Shown here one piece after another: positions 56,763 through 64,000 of a stretch of DNA of 64,000 nucleotides. The notes beneath the pieces were generated by a model that worked only from the letters and a program-made list of their open reading frames with translations, ran no database searches and had not been told where the DNA came from. The stretch spans positions 2,976,001 through 3,040,000 of the forward strand of contig OZ241915.1 in the NCBI GenBank assembly GCA_965203795.1, given 5' to 3'. Each line of letters starts with the position of its first letter. The first letter of the stretch is position 1. The DNA is from CBDBBY01 sp965203795. GTDB taxonomy: Bacteria > Pseudomonadota > Alphaproteobacteria > Rhodobacterales > Rhodobacteraceae. Position numbers and translations under genes: made by a program.

Positions 56763-56886
56763 TAGAGCGCGTCAGTTTTAGATTGCATCATATCTTGCGT
56801 GGGGCTGTTGAAAACCCCAACACACAAGGCCCAGAAACTTAACCTGTTGAATTTTAACTGATTCCCTCCAAGTCGGATTTGCTCTA
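56763..56886. mobile_element. MITE-like element, TA-flanked
   Basis: A 124-base AT-rich segment in a GC-rich setting. Its ends are TAGAGC and GCTCTA, and inside them CAGTTTTAGATT faces AATTTTAACTG, an interrupted inverted repeat. A central hairpin TGGGG...CCCCA lies at 56799-56819. Ends at TA fit the TA duplication of IS630/Tc1-type elements. No coding capacity. It is nested within the 55.5-57.0 kb element. Confidence 0.55.
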
Positions 56887-57189
56887 GAGGTTCAGTACGG
56901 AGCGGCTCCGCCCCGGCTGTCGAAGACCTGCGAACGGCGCGCGCCGAGCATCCGAACGCGAGCAGCAGGTTCACCCCCGAAAATGGGATGCACCCTGTGC
57001 CGGAACGGTCGTCGCGCCGCCAGTTGCTCGGCGGAGACCAGACCGCAGTTCCGGCTTGAACCAGCCGTTCAGCTGGATCGCCGAGGGATGCCGACAGGTC
57101 GCCGCATCGGATCGGCCGTCCAAGTTCGACAATCGAATCCCGGTTTTGTATCCGCGCGTGCGCACCATCCGCCAAGACTGGAGATTGCA

Positions 57190-58311
57190 TTGGACCGACT
57201 CGGTATCGGCATCATCGGATGCGGCAACATTTCGGCCACATACCTGGAAATGGCGCCGAAGTTCCGGCACCTGGAATTGCGGGCCGTCGCGGACATCAAC
57301 CATGCCGTGGCTTCCGCGCGAGCGGCGGAGCACAATGTCCGGGCCGAATCCGTGGACGCCTTGCTCGCGTCTCCGGACCTGGACCTGGTTGTCAATCTGA
57401 CGGTCCCGGCAGCCCACTTTGAAGTGACCAGGGCGATCCTCGAATCCGGCAAGCATGCGTATTCCGAGAAGCCAGTCGCGCTCCGGCTGGACGAATGCCG
57501 CGAACTGGCAGGAATTGCGGCAAAGGCCGGGCTTCGGGTCGGTTCAGCTCCGGACACTTGGCTTGGCGGTTCCCACCAAGCGGCGCGCCGGGAGATCGAC
57601 CGCGGCGCCTTCGGAAGAATCATCGCGGGCGCTGCGCACGTACTCAGCCGCGGCATGGAGCACTGGCACCCGAATCCCGACTTCTTCTACCTTTCCGGAG
57701 GCGGGCCGGTGCTCGATCTGGGCCCCTACTACGTGGCGAATCTCGTCCAGCTGCTGGGCCCTGTGGACAAGGTCGCCGCTCTCGCCACGGCGCCCGCGAA
57801 TTCCCGCCTCATCTCTTCGGGCCCGCGCGCCGGGGAACGAATCCCCGTCGAAACCCCGACCAACATCCATGCGCTGCTGCATTTCCGGAACGGCGCCACC
57901 GTGGACTTCTCCGCATCGTGGGACGTGTGGGCGCACAGGCAGCCCGTGATGGAGCTATACGGGGAGGACGGCACGATGTTCCTGCCGGATCCGAATTTCT
58001 TTGGCGGCAAGGTGGAATCCGCCATCAGGGGCGGCGACCCGGAACCGCTGGATTGCGGCGGGCATCCGCTCGGCAGGCCGAACCGGCCTGACGGGCATGC
58101 GAACTACCGGGCCGTCGGCTGCGCCGAAATGGCGCAGGCCATTATCGAGGACCGGCCGCACAGGTGCTCGCTCGAATTGGCGGCACACTCGGTCGACGTC
58201 ATGACCGGAATCCTGCGCTCGGGCGAAACAGGCCAATTCGTGGAAATGGACTCCGATTGCGCCCGGCCGGAACCGCTCACGGCCGAACAAGCGGAAAGCC
58301 TTCTGAAGTAG
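57190..58311 (+). CDS. Gfo/Idh/MocA-family oxidoreductase
   Basis: A 373-residue dehydrogenase-like protein: LGIGIIGCGNISATYLEMAP at the N-terminus, YSEKPVALRLDECRELA (about 95) with the EKP motif, and LGPYYVANLVQLLGPVDKV in the catalytic region. The start is TTG 57190, with GGAG 7 bases upstream; no ATG is close to the Rossmann motif and the frame stays open into the mobile element. Substrate unknown, probably a sugar derivative. Confidence 0.85.
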   Translation: MDRLGIGIIGCGNISATYLEMAPKFRHLELRAVADINHAVASARAAEHNVRAESVDALLASPDLDLVVNLTVPAAHFEVTRAILESGKHAYSEKPVALRLDECRELAGIAAKAGLRVGSAPDTWLGGSHQAARREIDRGAFGRIIAGAAHVLSRGMEHWHPNPDFFYLSGGGPVLDLGPYYVANLVQLLGPVDKVAALATAPANSRLISSGPRAGERIPVETPTNIHALLHFRNGATVDFSASWDVWAHRQPVMELYGEDGTMFLPDPNFFGGKVESAIRGGDPEPLDCGGHPLGRPNRPDGHANYRAVGCAEMAQAIIEDRPHRCSLELAAHSVDVMTGILRSGETGQFVEMDSDCARPEPLTAEQAESLLK

Positions 58312-58349
58312 CGACTACCGTCCCGGCCGAACTGCAAGGGCGCTCCGGT

Positions 58350-60233
58350 TCAGGTTCGACCGAACAGCTTTTCCAAATCCGCCAGCGACAGCCTCACGTA
58401 TGTCGGGCGCCCATGGTTGCATTGGCCGGAAAGGGGCTCGCTTTCCATCCGGCGCAGCAGAGCGTTCATCTCTTCGCTGCCGAGGCGCCGACCGGAGCGA
58501 ACGGATCCGTGGCATGCGATCCGGCTGGCGACCGCATTCATCCGTTCTTCGAGCGCGAGCGCCTCGCCGGTCTCCCTGTAGCTGTCGACGATTTCCTGGA
58601 GCAGCTTGGAGCAGTCGACTTCCCCGAGAATGGCGGGGGTCGCCCTCACGCATGCCGCTGTCGGTCCGAACGGCTCGACGACGAGGCCGAGCGCCTCCAG
58701 CCGATCAGCGATATCCAGCAGGATCTGCCTGTCGTCCGCGTCCAGATCGATCACAGCGGGAACGAGGAGCGCGTTCGACTCCGCGCCGCGTTCGGCGAGA
58801 TGCCGCTTCAGATCCTCGTAAACCAGGCGCTCGTGCGCCGCGTGCTGGTCCACAATCACCATGCCGTCCGCCGTCTGCGCGATCACGTAATTCTTGTGGA
58901 TCTGCGCTTTCGCTGCCCCGAGCGGATAGTCCGAAACGGCTCCTTCGTCATCCGGCGCGACCTCCTCCCACGGAGGCAAATCGGAAGAACCGCCCAGCCT
59001 GCCGCCAGTTTCGCCCGTCGCCGAAGATTGGCCGGATGCGGGCGGCGGCGGCCTATGCCAGCGGCCGCCGCGCGCGGGAGCCATTCCGCCTTCGGGCTTG
59101 AAGGCTCCGAGCGCCGCTGAGGACACAACCGGCGAAACCGCGTGCCCGCGCGATGCCAGCGACCTTCGAAGCGCGGATATGATGAGGCCCCTGACGACCC
59201 CCTCGTTGCGGAACCGGACCTCGGCCTTGGTCGGGTGCACGTTGACGTCCACTGCGCTCGGCGGGCATTCAAGATAGAGCGCGGCGACCGGAAAGCGGTT
59301 CTTCGCCATCAGATCGGAGTAGGCCGCTCGAAGCGCGCCCCTCAGCATCCGGTCCTTCACCGGCCTTCCGTTGACGAACAGGAACTGGGAGTCCGCAATG
59401 CCGCGGGTGAAGGTCGGCAGGCCCGCATGCCCGAGCAGGCGGAATTGCTCGCGCTCCGCTTCAACCCAGACCGAGTTGTCAGCGAAATCGCCGCTGATCA
59501 CGCGGGACAGCCTTGCCAAGGAGGCGTTCCGGAATTCGCCGGGCTCCGGCGCCAAACGGAGCACGGTCCTCGGGGGTCCTCCCCCGCCGCGGTCGGCGAG
59601 CTCGAAGTGGATCGCCGGGTTCGACAACGCGATGCTCTTCAGCGCATTCGCGATCGCGCCGGCTTCCGACCGGTCGGTACGAAGGAACTTGAGCCGGGCT
59701 GGCGTGGATTGGAAAAGGTTGGCCAGTTCGACAATCGTGCCGCGATCAAGGGCGGCGGGCCGAACGCCGCGCTCCGCGCCCCTATCAACAGTGATCGAGT
59801 AGGCGGCGTCGCTGCCTTCCGCGCGCGACGTGATCGTCAGGCGGCCTGCGGCACCTATCGAAGGCAGCGCTTCGCCCCGGAAGCCGAACGTGCCGATGTC
59901 GAACAGGTCGGAACCATCGATCTTGGAGGTGGCGTGGCGCTGCACGGACAGCGAAAGCTCGTCGCGGGCAATTCCCACGCCGTCATCGGCGACGCGTACA
60001 AGGGACTTCCCGCCGTTCGCGAACGCGACGCGGATGCTCCGGGCGCCGGCGTCCATAGCGTTCTCGACGAGCTCCTTCGCCACGGATGCGGGCCGCTCAA
60101 TGACTTCGCCCGCGGCGATCCTGTTGATCGCCGCCTCGTCCAGCCTCCGGATTCTCGGGCGCTTCCCGGATCTCGCGGGCGTCGCCAAGGGTATAGCGGC
60201 TTGATGCTCCGGGTCGGCGCCGTCCGCGTGCAT
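58350..60233 (-). CDS. mutL: DNA mismatch repair protein MutL
   Basis: A 627-residue MutL. The GHKL ATPase motifs are KELVENAMDAGA (about 54-65), RVADDGVGIARDE and GFRGEALPSIGA; NGRPVKDRML and NVHPTKAEVRF follow. The C-terminal domain contains DQHAAHERLVYE, the DQHA-x2-E-x4-E endonuclease signature, so this MutL is expected to nick DNA itself, as in bacteria without MutH. About 28 residues precede the usual IRRLDEAAINRIAAGE start, so translation might begin later. Convergent with the oxidoreductase gene. Confidence 0.95.
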   Translation of the reverse strand: MHADGADPEHQAAIPLATPARSGKRPRIRRLDEAAINRIAAGEVIERPASVAKELVENAMDAGARSIRVAFANGGKSLVRVADDGVGIARDELSLSVQRHATSKIDGSDLFDIGTFGFRGEALPSIGAAGRLTITSRAEGSDAAYSITVDRGAERGVRPAALDRGTIVELANLFQSTPARLKFLRTDRSEAGAIANALKSIALSNPAIHFELADRGGGGPPRTVLRLAPEPGEFRNASLARLSRVISGDFADNSVWVEAEREQFRLLGHAGLPTFTRGIADSQFLFVNGRPVKDRMLRGALRAAYSDLMAKNRFPVAALYLECPPSAVDVNVHPTKAEVRFRNEGVVRGLIISALRRSLASRGHAVSPVVSSAALGAFKPEGGMAPARGGRWHRPPPPASGQSSATGETGGRLGGSSDLPPWEEVAPDDEGAVSDYPLGAAKAQIHKNYVIAQTADGMVIVDQHAAHERLVYEDLKRHLAERGAESNALLVPAVIDLDADDRQILLDIADRLEALGLVVEPFGPTAACVRATPAILGEVDCSKLLQEIVDSYRETGEALALEERMNAVASRIACHGSVRSGRRLGSEEMNALLRRMESEPLSGQCNHGRPTYVRLSLADLEKLFGRT

Positions 60234-60240
60234 GCTGCGC

Positions 60241-61557
60241 CTATTGCGCTTCGCCGCCGAGGCCCGACGGCTGCCCGACGACGACGAAATGCAGTTTGTC
60301 CGGCCGGTAGATCCGCCTAGCCACCCGATTCACCTCGTTCAACGTGAGCGCCATGACCTTGTCGTTGCGGTACTGGACGTAGTCGATCGGGAAATGGTCA
60401 AACTGCATTCCCGCCATGATCCTTGCGATTGAGGAGTTGCCGTCGAACCGAAGCGGGTACGCGCCGGTCAAATACTTCTTGGCCGCTTCAAGCTCCTCCG
60501 CGGTCACGCCCTCGGCGGCAATCCGCTCCCATTCGTCCTTCGCGACCTCGACAGCTTCCGCCATCGTCTCGTTGGACGACGCGAAATAGCCCAGCACCAA
60601 ACCTTGGTTCCTGAAAGAAGCGAGATAGCTGTACGCGCCGTAGGTGAGGCCCCTTTCCTCGCGAACCGACGTGAACAGCCTTGATGCCATACCCGAGCCG
60701 CCCATGATCTCGTTCAGCACGTAGGCGGCCAGAAAATCCGGATCGTCCTGAAGTATGCCCTCATGCCCGAATTGCGCGACCGACTGGGGCGTGTCGAAAT
60801 CGACCACCGTGACTCCGGCGCCCACCCCGATCTCCGGCGCATCCGGGAGACCGGCGCCGCCGACCGGAAGCCCGCCAAGCAGCCTGTCCAGCAGCAGGCC
60901 CAGCTCTTCCGGCGAAATGTCGCCGGCGGCTCCGACCACGACGCGGTCCTTGCGAAGCGCCTCGTCCTTGAGCGCGGCCATGTCCTGCCTCGTCAGCGCG
61001 GAAACAGTCTCGGCCGTGCCTTCGATCCGCCTTCCGTAAGGATGGCTGCCGAAAAAGATCCCGTTGAAGGCGTCGCCCGCGATTTCGTCGGGATCCGTGG
61101 CCATGTCGGCAATGATCGCCAAAACCTGGCTCCGAACCCTTTCGAAGGGCTCTTCGTCGAACCTCGGCTCGTGAAGCGCCAAGCGCAGCAATTCAACGGA
61201 TTCGTCCCTGTTCTCGGTAAGGAATTTCGCCGAAACCGACACGACTTCCTTGTAGGCCCTGAATCCGAACGTCGCCGCGAGGAGCTCCTGGCGCTTCTGG
61301 AATTCCGCCGCGTCAAGCTCCCCCGCGCCCTCTTCGAACAGCCCGGTCATAAGGTAGGTCCCGCCCTGCTTGTCCGCGGGCTCTATGCTGGTGCCGCCCC
61401 GGAATCTGAGCTCGAGCGCGACGAAGGGGATGGAATGGTCCTCCACGAGCCATGCCTTGATCCCCCCGGGCGACTCGATCTCCTGGATGTCGACAGCGGC
61501 GAGCGCGCACGCCGCCGATGCGAGCAAAAGCGCAATCGACGCGGCAATTCCCTTCAT
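60241..61557 (-). CDS. M16-family peptidase homologue lacking the zinc motif
   Basis: A 438-residue protein with a signal peptide (MKGIAASIALLLASAACALA). M16 features are present (PLRFDGNSSIARIMAGMQFDHF, SREERGLTYGAYSY-like SVREERGLTYGAYSYLA) but the zinc site HxxEH is replaced by LMTGLFEEG. It is therefore the non-catalytic partner of the upstream M16 protein, with which its ATG overlaps (ATGA). The pair probably works as a periplasmic heterodimer. Confidence 0.9.
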   Translation of the reverse strand: MKGIAASIALLLASAACALAAVDIQEIESPGGIKAWLVEDHSIPFVALELRFRGGTSIEPADKQGGTYLMTGLFEEGAGELDAAEFQKRQELLAATFGFRAYKEVVSVSAKFLTENRDESVELLRLALHEPRFDEEPFERVRSQVLAIIADMATDPDEIAGDAFNGIFFGSHPYGRRIEGTAETVSALTRQDMAALKDEALRKDRVVVGAAGDISPEELGLLLDRLLGGLPVGGAGLPDAPEIGVGAGVTVVDFDTPQSVAQFGHEGILQDDPDFLAAYVLNEIMGGSGMASRLFTSVREERGLTYGAYSYLASFRNQGLVLGYFASSNETMAEAVEVAKDEWERIAAEGVTAEELEAAKKYLTGAYPLRFDGNSSIARIMAGMQFDHFPIDYVQYRNDKVMALTLNEVNRVARRIYRPDKLHFVVVGQPSGLGGEAQ

Positions 61558-62894
61558 GAGCTCGACTCCTCGGGCATCATCCACCCTGTGACTGACCTGC
61601 TAGGATCGAAGAGCTGGGCCGCGGCCTCCACGATATCCTGAGCGGTGACCCCTTCCAGGACGGCTTGCCAGCTCTCCACATCCTGCACGGTCAGCCCGGC
61701 CGTGATCGCTTGGCCGTAGTGCATTCCCAAGCCGTTCGCGTCGTCCTGCGCGTATATCCAGGACGCGCGAAGCTGCGCCTTGATCCGCTCAAGATGCGCC
61801 TCGTCGACGCCTGATTCAAGGAATTCGGCAATCACCCGGTCGAGCTCCTGCTCCAGCTCCTCCAGCGTGACCCCCTCCTTCGGCAGAGCGAACAGGCTGA
61901 AGCTGGTGTCGTCCAAGGACACCCCGCGGTAGCTCGCGGACGTGTAAATCGCCGCTTCCGTTCCGAGTTCCAGCTCCTGGCTCAGAACCGAGTTGATGCC
62001 CCCTCCGCCAAGAACCTCCGCAAGAATCGTCAGCGCGGCCGCTGTCGTTTGGTCGCCGGCGTCCCGTTCAGGGGCCAGGTAGGCGCGGGTCAAATACGGC
62101 TGCGCGACTCTCGGATCGCTCATCGACAGCCTGCGGGTAGCCAAGTGCGGCGGCTCCTGCCGCCGCTCCCTTCGGAATTCGGTCGGGGATGCCTCAAGCG
62201 ATCCGTAATGCAGTTCGGCCAGCCGGAGAACTTCCGCGGGGTCCACATCGCCGGCGACAACCAGCACCGCGTTGTTGGGCGCGTAGTTCCGCCGGTAGAA
62301 GTCGAAAATGTCGTCCCGGCTCAGCGTCTCGATTTCGTGCCGCCAGCCGATGATCGGGATTCCGTACGGATGGTTCAGGAACAAGGCCGCGCGCCGCTGC
62401 TCGGAGAACAGCACGTCGGGGCTGCTGTCCGTTCGCTCGTTCCGCTCCTCGAGCACGACGCCGCGCTCGGTCTCAATGTCTTCGTCGGTGACCAGAAGCC
62501 CGTCCATCCGAACGGCCTCGAGCTCCATCATCGCCTCAAGATGCTCGGAAGCGACGCGCTGGTAGTACGCCGTCTTGTCCTGCGACGTGAACGCGCCTTG
62601 CGTGCCGCCAATCGAGCGGACGATTTCCTGCAGTTCGCCGGCGCCGTATTCGTCAGTCCCCCGGAACATGAGGTGCTCGACGAAATGCGCGATGCCCGAC
62701 TTGCCCGGCGGCTCGTCGGCCGCGCCCACCCGGTAGAAAACGATGTGGGTGACCGCGGGCGACCTGCGATCCTCGATGACGACGATCTGCATGCCGTTGT
62801 CCAGCCGGAACTCGACCGCCGGTTCGGCGGCGGACAGCTGCAGCGGCACAGCAAGGGCGAGCACTGTTGAAAGAATGCGAAATCCAAAGCGCAT
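61554..62894 (-). CDS. M16-family zinc peptidase, catalytic
   Basis: A 446-residue pitrilysin-type peptidase. Signal peptide MRFGFRILSTVLALAVPLQL cleaved near SAA; zinc motif HFVEH with the second glutamate region AMMELEAVRMDGL; C-terminal half with the R/Y pair region (YLTRAYLAPERD, INSVLSQELELG). ATG 62894 is chosen because it begins the signal peptide; the frame extends 74 codons upstream without homology. Followed by its inactive partner. Confidence 0.92.
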   Translation of the reverse strand: MRFGFRILSTVLALAVPLQLSAAEPAVEFRLDNGMQIVVIEDRRSPAVTHIVFYRVGAADEPPGKSGIAHFVEHLMFRGTDEYGAGELQEIVRSIGGTQGAFTSQDKTAYYQRVASEHLEAMMELEAVRMDGLLVTDEDIETERGVVLEERNERTDSSPDVLFSEQRRAALFLNHPYGIPIIGWRHEIETLSRDDIFDFYRRNYAPNNAVLVVAGDVDPAEVLRLAELHYGSLEASPTEFRRERRQEPPHLATRRLSMSDPRVAQPYLTRAYLAPERDAGDQTTAAALTILAEVLGGGGINSVLSQELELGTEAAIYTSASYRGVSLDDTSFSLFALPKEGVTLEELEQELDRVIAEFLESGVDEAHLERIKAQLRASWIYAQDDANGLGMHYGQAITAGLTVQDVESWQAVLEGVTAQDIVEAAAQLFDPSRSVTGWMMPEESSS

Positions 62895-62986
62895 CCGGGA
62901 CCTCCCGCTGTTGGAAATGCGGATTCTGTGCCGGGGTCCTGCGCAACTATCAACCCGGCCAACGGAATCGTTACGGCGGCGAATCC

Positions 62987-63526
62987 CTATTCGTCCGGCG
63001 GCAGCGGCGGCGCGGACGGCGTGCGGATGTTGAGCGCGCGCAGCCGCTCCAGCTCCGCATGGCTGTCGAGCGCGAACACGGCGTAGGCCCGCGCGTAAAC
63101 GCTTACGTTGAACCATCTTTCCATGAGGCGGCCTTCATTGCCGCGCCTGAACGCCAGATCCTCCGCCGCAAGCCGGGATCTGATGTCCGGCTCGACCCCG
63201 AACCGGCCGGAATGGTCGATCAAATCCTTGTCAGCGGCGGGCGTGCTGCCGTCCCGAGCCCCGGCCGCCCGCCCTCCGAGCGCCGCGACGGCATCGCGCT
63301 TCGGCCTTGCGTCGGCCCGGTTCGCTCCGCGGGTAGGCTGGGGCAACTCGCCGACCGCTTCGGGGAACCTGAGCGCCCTCGAGGGCAGCACCCCGAATTC
63401 GTCGGGCGTACCGGACGAACTGAAATGCAGAAGCTGCGGCTCGCGATCGTTCTGCGAGCACGCTGCGAGCAGGGCAGCCGCGGCAAACGCCAATACTCCC
63501 GCCAGTACGCGGCCGGATGTCCGCAT
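62987..63526 (-). CDS. DUF3035-type lipoprotein
   Basis: A 179-residue lipoprotein with lipobox LLAAC at about residues 18-22 after a hydrophobic signal. SGTPDEFGVLPSRALRFPEA (about 37-56) is the motif I associate with DUF3035, found next to lspA and M16 peptidases in alphaproteobacteria. The role is uncertain, possibly envelope assembly. No lspA is visible upstream here. Confidence 0.8.
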   Translation of the reverse strand: MRTSGRVLAGVLAFAAAALLAACSQNDREPQLLHFSSSGTPDEFGVLPSRALRFPEAVGELPQPTRGANRADARPKRDAVAALGGRAAGARDGSTPAADKDLIDHSGRFGVEPDIRSRLAAEDLAFRRGNEGRLMERWFNVSVYARAYAVFALDSHAELERLRALNIRTPSAPPLPPDE

Positions 63527-63777
63527 CGCCCGATCCCCTACGCAAGTGCGCCTTCATTCAATTCGAATGCGCTCTGGAATTCAACCTTCGCAGGGCACAG
63601 GGTTCGCAGCGCCCCGGTGTCCGTCGGAAACTCCTCGCGTGCGAGCCGCTGCGGCAATCCCAACATCCCCGTCGCGGACCTCATCTCCTTTCCCGTTGTT
63701 GAAACAACTTGGACGATCCATTCGCTACATTGCGAGGCAGAGTGCAGGAAATACTTGAACCCAATCAGAATATATAG

Positions 63778-63792
63778 CATACAATTTGTATG
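63778..63792. promoter_or_regulatory. Palindromic operator candidate before a ribbon-helix-helix gene
   Basis: CATACAA-T-TTGTATG is a perfect 7-base inverted repeat with a one-base centre. It overlaps an AT-rich promoter-like stretch (TTGAAC at 63754-63759, 17-base spacer, then CATACA). It ends 21 bases before the start of a ribbon-helix-helix protein. Autoregulation by that protein is the natural reading, by analogy with antitoxin operons. Confidence 0.5.
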
Positions 63793-63813
63793 ACAAATGA
63801 ATGGGAGGCCGCC

Positions 63814-64000
63814 ATGGGCATCCGCACGGTTCGCCTCGACGACCGATCTGAGGGGGTGCTGGCAGAACTACGAAGCCGGACCGGGCTGTCGATCTCGGAG
63901 GTACTCAGGCGCAGCCTTGAAGCGTACGCGGCGTCCACGCGCGACGAGATGGCCGAGACGCCCTACGAAATCTTTCGCCGTCTTGACCTAGGGCCTGGCG
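63814..64000 (+). CDS. Ribbon-helix-helix DNA-binding protein, N-terminal part
   Basis: Incomplete at the window edge. MGIRTVRLDDRSEGVLAELR then TGLSISEVLRRSLEAYAAS is a ribbon-helix-helix domain (beta strand IRTVRLDD, two helices). GGGAGG lies 7 bases before the ATG, which decides against the in-frame ATG at 63790. The tail MAETPYEIFRRLDLG resembles antitoxins of small toxin-antitoxin pairs. A toxin gene would be expected just beyond 64,000. Confidence 0.75.
   Translation, partial: MGIRTVRLDDRSEGVLAELRSRTGLSISEVLRRSLEAYAASTRDEMAETPYEIFRRLDLGPG

Larger units (their letters stand above)
55528..56995. mobile_element. Inverted-repeat element sharing ends with the 10.6-kb IS remnant
   Basis: Left end GGGTGCATCCCAATTTCCG at 55528-55546, right end the complement of GGGTGCATCCCATTTTCGGG at 56976-56995; the first 12 bases are the same as in the 10612-11203 remnant. 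Flanks are TGTGCGGGA (55519-55527) and TGTGCCGGA (56996-57004), a 9-bp duplication with one mismatch. A block at 56921-56968 matches 10985-11032 at about 41 of 46 positions in inverted orientation. No transposase frame is recognisable. It carries the coiled-coil gene and a nested MITE. Ends and flanks are seen directly; calling it one transposed unit is inference. Confidence 0.6.

Noticed and set aside
63538..63780. An 80-codon minus-strand frame upstream of the DUF3035 lipoprotein
   Set aside because: No lspA-like or other motif and no ribosome binding site; the region also holds the promoter of the ribbon-helix-helix gene.

Overview
The window is chromosomal DNA of a GC-rich alphaproteobacterium. 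The evidence is a 16S-tRNA-Ile-tRNA-Ala-23S-5S-tRNA-fMet operon with a 16S 3' end of the alphaproteobacterial type, a 41-codon L36 gene, a TRAP carboxylate transporter, MsrPQ, a DinB with an N-terminal zinc ribbon and a DUF3035-type lipoprotein beside two M16 peptidases. The genus cannot be read from the sequence. All calls come from reading the sequence by eye; no database search was run.

Layout. 0.4-6 kb: one complete rRNA operon on the minus strand, with promoter, boxA, RNase III processing stem and terminator visible. 6-10.5 kb: msrQ, msrP and clpB (heat-shock promoter) on the minus strand. 10.6-11.2 kb: an internally deleted IS remnant with inverted ends and a perfect 9-bp target duplication, then pyrF and dinB. 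13.7-15.4 kb: an AT-richer patch with a DUF6338-like membrane protein and three copies of a tiny proline-rich protein starting M-x-K-x-PNPxPxK. The second and third copies are each preceded by a decayed DUF6338 C-terminus, and the third is fused in frame to a GC-rich AAA ATPase. 17-18.7 kb: N-formylglutamate amidohydrolase, tRNA-Val, rpmJ and a small conserved protein.

18.9-28.9 kb: one long plus-strand catabolic block made of a three-part TRAP transporter, hydantoinase/oxoprolinase A and B, a class I glutamine amidotransferase, and two separate saccharopine dehydrogenases of the LYS1 and LYS9 types. 29-31 kb: an AT-rich insertion with an OLD-like AAA ATPase followed by a PIN-domain protein, a candidate defence pair. 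31.6-43.7 kb: a sugar-acid cluster. It holds a MaoC hydratase and a Gfo/Idh/MocA dehydrogenase on the plus strand, facing a minus-strand run of MaoC, a solute-binding protein without a signal peptide, a CoA-transferase, a carbohydrate ABC transporter, an L-rhamnose-type mutarotase, an RraA-type aldolase, an enolase-superfamily dehydratase and a lactonase-like amidohydrolase. Together these resemble a non-phosphorylative deoxy-sugar route.

44-50.3 kb: an accessory patch with a Schlafen/AlbA_2 ATP-binding protein, a broken IS1182-type transposase, a PHP-plus-SMC-like ATPase (TrlF/Ppl-like) and an unknown two-helix membrane protein. 50.5-55.4 kb: methylated-amine metabolism (MttB-family methyltransferase divergent from a dimethylglycine-dehydrogenase-like fusion) and a sugar isomerase. 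55.5-57 kb: a second element with the same terminal repeats, carrying a coiled-coil repeat membrane protein and a nested MITE. 57.2-64 kb: an oxidoreductase, mutL, two M16 peptidases, a DUF3035 lipoprotein, and at the edge the start of a ribbon-helix-helix protein behind a perfect palindrome.

The most novel-looking material is the tandem DUF6338/proline-rich peptide array with its ATPase fusion, followed by the ATPase-PIN pair and the passenger-carrying inverted-repeat element.
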